The notes under the pieces were generated by a model that was not told the DNA's origin, did not search any database, and saw only the letters and a program-made list of their open reading frames with translations. The position numbers and the translations under genes are program-made. From Ruminococcus flavefaciens FD-1 (GTDB lineage Bacteria; Bacillota; Clostridia; Oscillospirales; Ruminococcaceae), in assembly GCA_000174895.1 (NCBI GenBank), contig ACOK01000113.1:62001-126000 (forward strand): DNA of 64,000 nt, given 5' to 3'. The first letter of the stretch is position 1. Each line of letters opens with the position of its first letter. Below, one piece after another: positions 7,822 to 16,754 of this stretch.

Positions 7822-8217
7822 TCAATAATTATTGTTTCCATTATTATTGTTCTGAATATTGTTCATCATACCCTTAGCCTGATCAACGACATGTGAAAAA
7901 CGCTGCTGAGTGTTCTGGAGTTTATCGATAACAGTACTTTCCTCAGGTTTGATAACAGGATATGTATTACCACAACATGGACAGAATCCGTAAATATTGT
8001 TTACTGTATCATCCTTAATATCAAAAAGAGGAAATCCACTGATAATTGCCCAGCATCCGCCAGTTATATAAAGCAATGTTGCATCTTTACAGCCTATCGC
8101 CGCACAACCGACAGTTTTCTTCTGCTTGATTGTTTCGCTGATAAGAACAGCTGAATTTGATTTGCAATACGGACAAAACATATCTCTTTCAATGATGACC
8201 TGATTATTGTTTTTCAT
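7822..8217 (-). CDS. Zinc-ribbon protein
   Basis: 131 residues with CPYCKSNS near the N-terminus and CPCCGN near residue 78, together giving four cysteines in two CxxC knuckles, as in zinc ribbons. A partly hydrophobic segment (LLYITGGCWAIISGFPLF) separates them. The C-terminus is Asn/Gln-rich (MMNNIQNNNNGNNNY), like the Asn-rich start of the third operon gene. A strong GGGAGGT site precedes the ATG. It is the first gene of the minus-strand operon. Target unknown. Confidence 0.65.
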   Translation of the reverse strand: MKNNNQVIIERDMFCPYCKSNSAVLISETIKQKKTVGCAAIGCKDATLLYITGGCWAIISGFPLFDIKDDTVNNIYGFCPCCGNTYPVIKPEESTVIDKLQNTQQRFSHVVDQAKGMMNNIQNNNNGNNNY

Positions 8218-8496
8218 AAATTACCTCCCGTTTACGTTCAGTATTAAAGATTGAATATATAAAATGATTTAGAAGTTTTGTATTTACCCTAAATTATCAT
8301 AATATTATTTTACTATATTTTTTCAAGATATTCAATCTTTTTTGTTTAAAAAGATTTTTTCTAACAAAAAATCTACGAGTAGTACAATTATCCAAGACGA
8401 ATATTGTGAGTTTTAACAAATTATAATATAATAAATTGTCTATTATGCATTCAATTATACACAGGGTAAAACAATTATAATATACTTAGTGCAATA

Positions 8497-8616
8497 ATGA
8501 AAATCACTGCTGAAGTTATAAATCATAATAAGAGTACGGTGAACAAATCACAGCTGTATATTGTAGATACCATTTTGTCGGATATTGTTCAGCTGATGAT
8601 GTCTGATATGTTGTAA
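8497..8616 (+). CDS. Possible 39-residue small ORF
   Basis: ATG at 8497 to TAA at 8614-8616, starting MKITAEVINHNKSTVNKSQL. There is no good ribosome site and I do not recognise the product; it may be a remnant. The 8218-8909 gap is otherwise AT-rich and contains the palindrome at 8712-8732 and the promoter at 8830-8858. Confidence 0.2.
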   Translation: MKITAEVINHNKSTVNKSQLYIVDTILSDIVQLMMSDML

Positions 8617-8711
8617 ATCAGATGATCCAGTTACCGGTATAATATGGGCTTTTTTAATCAGAACAAGTGAAAGTATATATAAATCCCGACAGCTGTAAAG
8701 ATATAAATATA

Positions 8712-8732
8712 GTCTCCCCGTTATGGGGAGAC
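8712..8732. repeat. Palindromic repeat, copy 2
   Basis: GTCTCCCC and GGGGAGAC around GTTAT, the same 21-base core as at 3154-3174. Both copies are preceded by AAATAT and followed within a few bases by GCTGT. Confidence 0.7.
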
Positions 8733-8829
8733 CAGCTGTGGAATATATTATACATTTTTCTTATTTATATTAAATCAATTTTATATATTATTATACTAAG
8801 TCAAAATTAACAAAACATACGTTACACAC

Positions 8830-8858
8830 TTGCATTAATAGTTAAAATGTGCTATAAT
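8830..8858 (+). promoter_or_regulatory. Promoter for the defence island
   Basis: TTGCAT (8830-8835), a 17-base spacer and TATAAT (8853-8858), about 50 bases before the first gene. No other strong promoter is obvious before 19867, where the island's terminator lies. Confidence 0.6.
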
Positions 8859-8909
8859 TTATTATAATTAAGACTATTAAATCGGTTAGTTTTCTATGGA
8901 GCGATTATT

Positions 8910-11900
8910 ATGAATAATGGAACACCTTTTGAGTTAATTAATAATGTTACCAAAACTTTAAAGGATGATTTGGCATCTGAAATAAAAAATGGAAGCAAAT
9001 TGTCTATTGCTGCAGCTTGCTTTTCAATCTATGCATTCCAGGAGCTAAAGTCAGAACTTCAGAATGTTGATGAATTGAGATTTATTTTTACATCTCCTAC
9101 ATTTACTACTGAAAAAGCTCGTAAAGAAAAACGTGAGTTTTATATTCCTCGGCTTAATCGTGAACGGAGTCTGTACGGCACCGAATACGAGGTAAAGCTA
9201 AGGAATGAACTGACTCAAAAGGCAATTGCTAAGGAATGCGCTGAGTGGATACGCCAGAAGGTTACCTTTAAATCAAATACTACCAACGAGAATATGATGG
9301 GATTCATTAGCCTTGATGATAAATGCTATAGTCCTATCAATGGATTTACGACTGTTGATCTCGGATGTGAAAGAGGAAATAATGCGTATACGATGATACA
9401 GAAAAGCTGTACTCCTTTTTCTGATGCTTACCTCTCATTATTTGAAAATCTTTGGAATGATCCTAATAAACTTCAGATCGTGACTGATGAAGTAATTGAT
9501 AACATAACTGCAGCTTATAATGAAAACGCTCCTGATTTCATATACTTTGTGACACTTTATAATATCTTCAACGAATTTCTTGATGATATTTCTGAGGATA
9601 ACCTCCCTAATGAAGCAACAGGTTTCAAAGACAGTAAAATCTGGAATCTGCTGTTCAATTATCAGAAAGACGCAGCACTTGCAATAATAAACAAGCTTGA
9701 GAAATACAACGGATGTATTCTCGCAGACAGTGTAGGACTTGGTAAGACATTTACAGCCCTTGCTGTAATCAAGTATTATGAAAACCGCAATAAATCAGTT
9801 CTTGTACTATGCCCTAAGAAGCTGACAAACAACTGGAATACATATAAAGACAATTACCTAAATAACCCCATAGCTTCTGATCGTCTTCGTTATGATGTGC
9901 TATATCATACTGACCTTAATCGAAGATATGGTTTTTCCAATGGACTAGACTTGAGCAGACTAAACTGGAGTAACTACGATCTTGTTGTTATTGATGAATC
10001 ACATAACTTCCGCAATGGCGGCAAGCTTTCCGGTGATGAAGATGAGAAAGAGAATCGTTATCTGCGACTGCTTAATCAGGTTATAAGGAAGGGAGTTAAG
10101 ACCAAAGTCCTTATGTTGTCGGCTACCCCTGTTAATAATCGCTTCAATGATTTGAAGAACCAGCTTGCACTTGCATATGAAGGAAATACCGACTATATTG
10201 ACACTAAGCTCAATACAACACGCTCAATAGATGAAATATTCAAGAATGCTCAGAGAGCGTTTAATACATGGAGTAAATGGGAAGCTTGTGACAGAACAAC
10301 TGAGAATCTTCTTAAAATGCTCGATTTTGATTTTTTTGAGGTGCTTGATTCTGTTACCATTGCACGTTCCCGCAAGCACATACAGAAGTATTACGATACT
10401 TCAGATATAGGTACATTTCCAACAAGACTGAAACCGAAGTCGCTCAGGCCGTGCCTTACTAAAAAGAAGTCAGCCATAAATTATAATGAGATATTTGAAC
10501 AGCTGACAATGCTGAATCTGAATATCTACCGTCCATCTCACTTCATACAGGCAAGCAAGATGAGCAAATATGAAGAACTTTATGATGCAAATAAAGTGAA
10601 TATCGGACTAACACAGGCAAACCGTGAGCAAGGAATCCGGCGCTTAATGGCTATAAATCTTATGAAGCGTATGGAAAGTTCCGTTTATTCGTTCAACCTT
10701 ACACTGAAGCGTATCAAGGAACTTATTTCCACAACTATTACAACCATCGATAATTTTGACCTTCATAAATCACAGGAGATTGAATTTACAGAAATCAGTG
10801 ATAGTGATTTTGATTCAGAAGATCAGAACAGCGATGAATTATATTCATTTGGTAAAAAAGTTAAGATAAATCTTGCCGACATGGATTATGTTTCATGGCG
10901 TAAAGACCTCGCTGCAGATCTTGACATTCTTGAGCTTCTGACATTCATGGTAGAAGATATCGGACCAGAAGATGACTATAAGCTTCAAGAACTATTGAAC
11001 GAAATAGAGCAGAAAATCGAGAATCCTATAAATCCAGGCAACAAAAAGGTTATAATCTTTACTGCGTTTGCAGATACAGCTGAGTATCTGTATGAGAATG
11101 TCAGCAAGTTTATAAAAACCAATTTTGGACTAGATACAGCTATGATTTCAGGCTCGGTTGATGGAAAGACTACTGCCAAGCTGAAAAGAACAGATCTGAA
11201 TACAGTGCTTACGTTGTTTTCTCCTATTTCTAAGGATAAGGAACTTCTTATGCCTGACGATAATACAAGTATCGATGTATTAATAGCTACCGACTGTATT
11301 TCCGAAGGTCAGAATCTTCAGGACTGTGATTATCTTATCAACTATGACATTCATTGGAATCCTGTCCGTATTATACAGCGTTTCGGACGTATCGACCGTA
11401 TCGGCAGCCGAAACAGCTGCATCCAGCTTGTTAATTTCTGGCCTGACGTCACTCTTGATGATTACATTCAGCTCAAGGCTAAAGTTGAGACAAGAATGAA
11501 AATCGTTGATATGACTGCTACTGGTGATGATAATATCCTTAGCGAGGACGAAAAGACTGACCTTGAATATAGAAAAGAACAGCTCAAACGTTTGCAGGAA
11601 GAAGTTGTTGATATCGAAGAAATGTCAAGTGGAATATCAATTGTGGATCTTGGACTGAATGAGTTCAGGCTTGACCTTGTGGAGTTCATGAAGAATAATC
11701 CTGATATGGACAAAACACCTTTCGGTCTTCATGCAGTGGCTACTTCAAATGATGTTACACCGCCGGGAACGATATTCGTTCTACGCAACAGAACTGAGAA
11801 CATCAACATCGACAACAGGAACAGGCTGCATCCATTTTATATGGTCTATATCAGCGACGACGGTGAGGTCATATGCGACCACCTGTCGCCAAAGGCAATG

Positions 11901-12161
11901 CTTGATAAGATGCGCTATGTATGCAAGGGCAAGATTAAGCCTATCCCTGAAGCATACAAGCCTTTCAATAAAGAAACTAAAGACGGAAAGAATATGTCGA
12001 AGCTCTCCAAACTTCTGGAGCAGGCTATTGCTTCAATTATTGAAGTCAAGGAAGAAAGCGACATAGACAGTTTCCTCAGCGGAAGTCAGATGAGTTTCCT
12101 TGACAGCGATATCAAGGGACTTGACGATTTTGAGCTTATCTGCTTCCTCGTCATAAGATAG
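8910..12161 (+). CDS. SNF2-family helicase, first gene of a type III R-M-like defence island
   Basis: A 1083-residue superfamily 2 ATPase. Walker A is DSVGLGKTFTA near residue 271; the DEAH-type box reads VVIDESHNF near 359; motif III is MLSATPVNNRF; motif VI is IIQRFGRIDRIGSR near 823. The large insert between the two RecA lobes is normal for SNF2 helicases of this group. The N-terminal 200 residues occupy the place of the phospholipase-D-like domain seen in related defence helicases, but I see no intact HxK catalytic motif. The next gene encodes a DUF4391 protein ten bases downstream, and a type III Mod and Res follow. Helicase-DUF4391-Mod-Res is a known type of defence operon. The likely role is ATP-driven translocation on invading DNA; the exact mechanism is not established here. 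Confidence 0.85.
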   Translation: MNNGTPFELINNVTKTLKDDLASEIKNGSKLSIAAACFSIYAFQELKSELQNVDELRFIFTSPTFTTEKARKEKREFYIPRLNRERSLYGTEYEVKLRNELTQKAIAKECAEWIRQKVTFKSNTTNENMMGFISLDDKCYSPINGFTTVDLGCERGNNAYTMIQKSCTPFSDAYLSLFENLWNDPNKLQIVTDEVIDNITAAYNENAPDFIYFVTLYNIFNEFLDDISEDNLPNEATGFKDSKIWNLLFNYQKDAALAIINKLEKYNGCILADSVGLGKTFTALAVIKYYENRNKSVLVLCPKKLTNNWNTYKDNYLNNPIASDRLRYDVLYHTDLNRRYGFSNGLDLSRLNWSNYDLVVIDESHNFRNGGKLSGDEDEKENRYLRLLNQVIRKGVKTKVLMLSATPVNNRFNDLKNQLALAYEGNTDYIDTKLNTTRSIDEIFKNAQRAFNTWSKWEACDRTTENLLKMLDFDFFEVLDSVTIARSRKHIQKYYDTSDIGTFPTRLKPKSLRPCLTKKKSAINYNEIFEQLTMLNLNIYRPSHFIQASKMSKYEELYDANKVNIGLTQANREQGIRRLMAINLMKRMESSVYSFNLTLKRIKELISTTITTIDNFDLHKSQEIEFTEISDSDFDSEDQNSDELYSFGKKVKINLADMDYVSWRKDLAADLDILELLTFMVEDIGPEDDYKLQELLNEIEQKIENPINPGNKKVIIFTAFADTAEYLYENVSKFIKTNFGLDTAMISGSVDGKTTAKLKRTDLNTVLTLFSPISKDKELLMPDDNTSIDVLIATDCISEGQNLQDCDYLINYDIHWNPVRIIQRFGRIDRIGSRNSCIQLVNFWPDVTLDDYIQLKAKVETRMKIVDMTATGDDNILSEDEKTDLEYRKEQLKRLQEEVVDIEEMSSGISIVDLGLNEFRLDLVEFMKNNPDMDKTPFGLHAVATSNDVTPPGTIFVLRNRTENINIDNRNRLHPFYMVYISDDGEVICDHLSPKAMLDKMRYVCKGKIKPIPEAYKPFNKETKDGKNMSKLSKLLEQAIASIIEVKEESDIDSFLSGSQMSFLDSDIKGLDDFELICFLVIR

Positions 12162-12171
12162 GAGTGAGAAT

Positions 12172-12768
12172 ATGTTCGGACTTCCCGAAAAGACTGAGCT
12201 TAATAAGCAGCTACCCAAGAAAGCGATATACACGAAATTCAGCATGAATAATGCTCAGAAAGAGAAGTTCGAAGCTGATATTTCCCGTATTGTTATAGTC
12301 AACGAGATATCTCCGGCAACAGTAAATATTGCCGCAGGTAAGGATGTATCCTCGTTCTATGTGCTGCTGCTCAGTCTGAAACGTACCGATTATGATACAA
12401 AAACGATAGAGCTTATCACAAAGCTTATTCCGCAGAAAATGCTGTTGGTGCTTGAATATGAGGGTAAAGCCTGTCTTGCGGTATGGCGGACAAAGCTTAT
12501 CCGTACTGACTGGCAGCCCCTTGACAGTATCAGCATTGACATAAGCGGTCTTGACATTGATGCGGTATGGGATAATGCTATAATGCAGATAGGCGGTATA
12601 ACTGTTGCGAAGGGCAATACTCTCGATGAGCAGATAGCTGCCAATACCGAGCGTGAAAAGCTGCTGAAAGAAATTGAAATACTCGAAAAAAAGGCAAGAA
12701 AAGAATCTCAGCCCAAGAAGAAATATGAGTTGGTTCAGCAGATAAATTATCTTAAGAAACAATTATAG
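12172..12768 (+). CDS. DUF4391 domain protein
   Basis: 198 residues matching DUF4391 end to end, with MFGLPEKTELNKQLPKKAIY at the start and a C-terminal coiled coil (EKLLKEIEILEKKARKESQP). This family is regularly found between a SNF2-type helicase and a type III methyltransferase, as here. Its biochemical role is unknown; the charged coiled coil suggests a complex partner. AGGAGTGAGAAT precedes the start. The base composition resembles that of the helicase and the outer parts of Mod, not that of the KAP gene that follows. Confidence 0.85.
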   Translation: MFGLPEKTELNKQLPKKAIYTKFSMNNAQKEKFEADISRIVIVNEISPATVNIAAGKDVSSFYVLLLSLKRTDYDTKTIELITKLIPQKMLLVLEYEGKACLAVWRTKLIRTDWQPLDSISIDISGLDIDAVWDNAIMQIGGITVAKGNTLDEQIAANTEREKLLKEIEILEKKARKESQPKKKYELVQQINYLKKQL

Positions 12769-12776
12769 GAGTATAT

Positions 12777-14180
12777 ATGAAAAAACATGATTTACAGCCA
12801 ACACCTGATAATATAAGAAATACATTTATAAGGGATTCAATAGGCAGAAATAAAGACCTCGTAAACTTTATTAAGATCATTGACTCCATAGATGAAAGCT
12901 TCTCCATCGCACTTGATTCATATTGGGGTAGCGGAAAGACGTTTTTCGTCAAGCAAGTCAAAATGATACTTGATACAGTAACTGAAGAGTCATACGGAGA
13001 AGTAGAAGGAAAGAATCAGATTTTATCTACTTGGAGAACCTTGTCAAACCAAATGCAGTTAAAGAAACATGTGCCTATTTATTATGATGCATGGGCGAAT
13101 GACTGCGATGATGATCCTATATATTCTTTAGTATATCAAATGATATTGGATACTGAGAAAAATAAAGGAATAAAAGATAAGATCAGCTTTTCTGATGTTT
13201 TATCTGTTGCAGGCAAAATTACAGAAGCAATTGCAGGTTTTGATCCAAATGATATCGCTGATGCATTTAAGAAGGGGGATTTCCTTGAAACATTGCGCGA
13301 AAGGAAAGACATAGGCAAACTCATAGAAAAATATATTGATAAACTTCTTCCTGAAGGCTGTGATCGACTTCTGATAATAATAGACGAGCTTGACCGTTGT
13401 AATCCTGAGTTTGCAGTAAAGTTGTTGGAGCGTATAAAGCATTATTTCAATAATGATAAAGTGACATTTGTTTTTTCAGTTAATCTTGCAGAGTTACAAA
13501 TTACAATCAGAAAGTATTATGGAGAAGAATTTAACGCAAGCCGTTATCTTGATAGATTTTTTGATTTACGAGTTGTTCTTCCTCCTCCTGATATGAAAAA
13601 ATTCTATTCATTAATAAATTTTAGCCAAAATGATCCGACATTTGGCTCTCTTTCAAGTGTAATGGAGTTAGTTTTTAATAAAGAGCATATGCAAATGAGA
13701 GAATGCATTAAATTGGTATCACTTATGCGAACTATTAATTTTGAAGAAATTAGACGCTATGCTTGCTATGAACAAGAGAGAGGTTACTCTGAAATCATAA
13801 TTTATAAAATAATAATTCCCGTAGTATGGGGAAGTATGATTAATAATGTCTTTTTATTCAATAGATTTATGCGCGAAAGAGACTGCTCTATATTAACATA
13901 TTTTTATAACGATAAAACTACTATTGACACAGTAGACCACACATTATATAGTCTTTACACTGAAGAAGAAATAAATAGTAAAAGACCTGATTATAGCACT
14001 AAAAGTGATATTGATCTTCTTCACAAAAAGCTTTCTGATTTTTATAATGCATTGATTAATGCTGATAACGAAGTTAAAGTTGGAAAATGTTTAATTACAG
14101 ATAGAGAACGTGATATATTTCATAGGACCGTTTCTTTGCTTGCAAATAATACTTTGCTAAAAGAAAACAATGATAATTAG
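12777..14180 (+). CDS. KAP-family P-loop NTPase
   Basis: 467 residues. Walker A is SYWGSGKTFFVKQ (GSGKT at 51-55), Walker B is RLLIIIDELDRC near residues 198-209, and YDAWANDCDDDPIYSLVYQ between them is typical of KAP NTPases. KAP proteins include PifA, which excludes phage T7. Many KAP members carry membrane helices inserted in the NTPase domain; this one has none that I can see. A separate two-helix membrane protein is encoded two genes downstream. GGAG precedes the ATG by a normal distance. The gene is more AT-rich than its neighbours, which suggests that it joined the island later. Another STAND-type ATPase is possible but less likely. Confidence 0.8.
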   Translation: MKKHDLQPTPDNIRNTFIRDSIGRNKDLVNFIKIIDSIDESFSIALDSYWGSGKTFFVKQVKMILDTVTEESYGEVEGKNQILSTWRTLSNQMQLKKHVPIYYDAWANDCDDDPIYSLVYQMILDTEKNKGIKDKISFSDVLSVAGKITEAIAGFDPNDIADAFKKGDFLETLRERKDIGKLIEKYIDKLLPEGCDRLLIIIDELDRCNPEFAVKLLERIKHYFNNDKVTFVFSVNLAELQITIRKYYGEEFNASRYLDRFFDLRVVLPPPDMKKFYSLINFSQNDPTFGSLSSVMELVFNKEHMQMRECIKLVSLMRTINFEEIRRYACYEQERGYSEIIIYKIIIPVVWGSMINNVFLFNRFMRERDCSILTYFYNDKTTIDTVDHTLYSLYTEEEINSKRPDYSTKSDIDLLHKKLSDFYNALINADNEVKVGKCLITDRERDIFHRTVSLLANNTLLKENNDN

Positions 14181-14190
14181 GAGTATAAAT

Positions 14191-16068
14191 ATGGACAAAC
14201 TTAAAATGCACACCCCGAACAAAGCTGACGAGAACTTTGCCAAGCTTGCGGCTATGTTTCCGAACGCTGTGACCGAGACTATCGACGAGAACGGCGAGGT
14301 AGTCCGTGCGATAGACAAGGACGTTCTCATGCAGGAGATAAGCACGGCTGTTGTTGACGGTGCTGAGGAGCGCTACCAGTTCACATGGCCTGACAAGAAA
14401 AAAGCCGTACTTGCGGCAAATTCACCGATAGCTAAGACTCTCCGCCCGTGCAGGGCGGAGAGCGTTGACTTTGACAATACAGAAAACCTCTATATCGAGG
14501 GCGATAACCTTGACGTTCTGAAGCTTCTGCAGGAGACCTATCTCGGCAAGGTAAAGATGATATACATAGATCCGCCCTATAATACGGGCAACGATTTCGT
14601 TTACAATGATGATTTTGCGGAGAATACCGAGGATTATCTTGACAGGAGCGGACAGTTCGACGAGGAAGGCAACCGCCTTGTGCTGAATACTGAAAGCAAC
14701 GGCAGATTCCATACAGACTGGCTGAATATGATATATCCCCGTCTGCGCCTTGCTAAAGACCTGCTGACTGATGACGGCGTTATTTTTATTTCGATAGATG
14801 AAAATGAAATTCAAAATATGCGTAAAATATGCGATGAAATATATGGTGAAACTAATTTTATTTCTCAATTAGGATGGCAAAAAGTTTATTCTCCTAAAAA
14901 TCAAGCAAGATATTTTTCTAATGATTATGAGTTCATTTTATGCTATTGCAGAAATATAGAATTCTTTAAGTTAGGAATGTTACCTCGAACAGCTGAAATG
15001 AATGCACGATATAAAAATCCTGATAATGATCCTCGCGGTGATTGGAAGCCAGGAGATTGTGTTGGTAATGGCGTAAGAAAGAATGGATATTATGATGTAA
15101 TAAGTCCAATCACTGGAAAAGTATTCAATGTTCCAGAAGGAAAGCATTGGGTATATGCACCAGATACAATGAAAAAACTTCTTGAAGATAATCGTATATA
15201 TTTTGGAAAAGATGGAAATGCTTTTCCAGCAGTTAAACAATTTTTATCTGATGTCGGTGGAAGAAGAGCATCTAACTTGTTGTTATACGAAGATTATGGT
15301 CACACCGATATGGCGAAAAAAGATTTGATAAAGCTGTTCTCAGATTTAGTAAAAGTTCCGTTTGATACTCCAAAACCTGTTAAGCTTATTAAAATGCTTA
15401 GCATACTTGGTAGTGGAGAAGATGATATAATTCTTGATTTTTTTGCTGGTTCGGCTACAACAGCACAATCAATTTTGGAGTTAAATGCTGAAGAATCAAC
15501 ACATAGAAAATTTGTTTTAGTTCAATTACCTGAACCATTAGAAGATAATGATGAGGCAAATAAAATCGGCTTAAACACAATTAGTGATGTTGGCATGGAA
15601 AGAATCCGCAGAGCAGGCGCTAAGATAAAAGAAGAAAACCCGATGACTACCGCCGGCCTCGATACAGGCTTCCGTGTACTCAAGCTTGACAGCACCAATA
15701 TGAAGGACGTTTACTATAACCCTGACGAGCTTACCATTGAAACGCTTATGGGTACTGTCGATAACATCAAGGAAGACAGAACTCCCGAGGACTTGCTTTT
15801 CCAGGTAATGCTCGATCTCGGAGTGCTCCTTTCAAGCAAGATAGAGCAGACCGTTATCGCAGGCAAGACCGTTTATAACGTCGCTGGCGGCTTCCTCATT
15901 GCCTGCTTCGACGAGAACGTCACCGAGGAGACTATTACTGCTGTCGCAAAAATGAAGCCGTATTACTTCGTTATACGTGACTCCTCTATGGCAGGCGACT
16001 CCGTTGCCGCTAACTTCGACCAGATTTTTGAGGCTTATTCTAAGGATACTGTTAGGAAGGTGATGTGA
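14191..16068 (+). CDS. mod: Type III site-specific DNA methyltransferase (Mod)
   Basis: About 625 residues. DPPYNTGND near residue 127 is methylase motif IV, and ILDFFAGSATTAQ near 413 is motif I. The order IV before I, with the recognition region between, is that of beta-class adenine methyltransferases such as type III Mod. The start at 14191 has TTAGGAG upstream; the ATG at 14170 overlaps the KAP stop codon and lacks a site. From about 14780 to 15600 the DNA becomes clearly AT-rich, then returns to the earlier composition. This block contains the target recognition region, so it looks like a specificity swap by recombination. Mod both modifies host DNA and supplies the recognition specificity for Res. 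Confidence 0.88.
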   Translation: MDKLKMHTPNKADENFAKLAAMFPNAVTETIDENGEVVRAIDKDVLMQEISTAVVDGAEERYQFTWPDKKKAVLAANSPIAKTLRPCRAESVDFDNTENLYIEGDNLDVLKLLQETYLGKVKMIYIDPPYNTGNDFVYNDDFAENTEDYLDRSGQFDEEGNRLVLNTESNGRFHTDWLNMIYPRLRLAKDLLTDDGVIFISIDENEIQNMRKICDEIYGETNFISQLGWQKVYSPKNQARYFSNDYEFILCYCRNIEFFKLGMLPRTAEMNARYKNPDNDPRGDWKPGDCVGNGVRKNGYYDVISPITGKVFNVPEGKHWVYAPDTMKKLLEDNRIYFGKDGNAFPAVKQFLSDVGGRRASNLLLYEDYGHTDMAKKDLIKLFSDLVKVPFDTPKPVKLIKMLSILGSGEDDIILDFFAGSATTAQSILELNAEESTHRKFVLVQLPEPLEDNDEANKIGLNTISDVGMERIRRAGAKIKEENPMTTAGLDTGFRVLKLDSTNMKDVYYNPDELTIETLMGTVDNIKEDRTPEDLLFQVMLDLGVLLSSKIEQTVIAGKTVYNVAGGFLIACFDENVTEETITAVAKMKPYYFVIRDSSMAGDSVAANFDQIFEAYSKDTVRKVM

Positions 16069-16754
16069 TGAGATTTAACCGAAAAATGCAATCAACAATG
16101 ATTATTATTTCACTAATATCATTATTGTTTACTATTGGTTTTTCCATATTACAGGCAGAATACCCTTCATGTGTTGTTATTGCAATATTTAATAATGTAT
16201 CTATATGCATTCTTACAGGCTGCTTTATTGCGTTGATTCAGTCAATAATAGGGTATCGTCAATCGAAGTATGATAGTGTTCAGCAGTTCTATAGAGACTT
16301 TGTGTCTCTTGAAGGTGAAATAACCTATTTCCCGTATAATACTGTCGGTTTTGTTGATGCTGTTACTGGACATAAGGAAATACGACAAATTCTTTCTGTA
16401 TATTCAGATAAAGTGGTACCTTCATATCAAAATATGGATTTTTCTAACAAAAAAGATGAAGTACTTAATGCAGTCAAAAAACTTATGGAATTATATTCAG
16501 ACCAGTTAAGCTCTCTTAGAGTAGCAGAAAAAGCTTTAGGCGAAGGAATAAAGTTTATGCAAATAGATGAAAGAGGCGCTTCTGCGGAAGAAATCAGAAA
16601 AAATGATATTAAACAAATGGAGTTAAATAACAAAATTCAGAAAGCAATAGATGGAATAGCGGATGCATATAATAACGAAGAAATCCATCAAGAATTAAAT
16701 AAAGCATATGGAGTAATTGAGATGTACCTTTATGGTGAAAAGGTGGTTAAATGA
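16068..16754 (+). CDS. Two-helix membrane protein with cytoplasmic coiled-coil tail
   Basis: 228 residues. Two hydrophobic helices lie at about 10-28 (MIIISLISLLFTIGFSI) and 36-60 (CVVIAIFNNVSICILTGCFI). The rest is soluble and helical, with a charged C-terminal half (RKNDIKQMELNNKIQKAIDG). I do not recognise a family. The start ATG shares one base with the Mod stop codon (TGATG) and has GGAAGG upstream; the stop overlaps the Res start (ATGA), so translation is coupled on both sides. The gene is AT-rich like the KAP gene and unlike Res. It may anchor the KAP NTPase or another island component at the membrane, as a two-protein version of membrane-bound KAP NTPases. That is inference. Confidence 0.65.
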   Translation: MRFNRKMQSTMIIISLISLLFTIGFSILQAEYPSCVVIAIFNNVSICILTGCFIALIQSIIGYRQSKYDSVQQFYRDFVSLEGEITYFPYNTVGFVDAVTGHKEIRQILSVYSDKVVPSYQNMDFSNKKDEVLNAVKKLMELYSDQLSSLRVAEKALGEGIKFMQIDERGASAEEIRKNDIKQMELNNKIQKAIDGIADAYNNEEIHQELNKAYGVIEMYLYGEKVVK

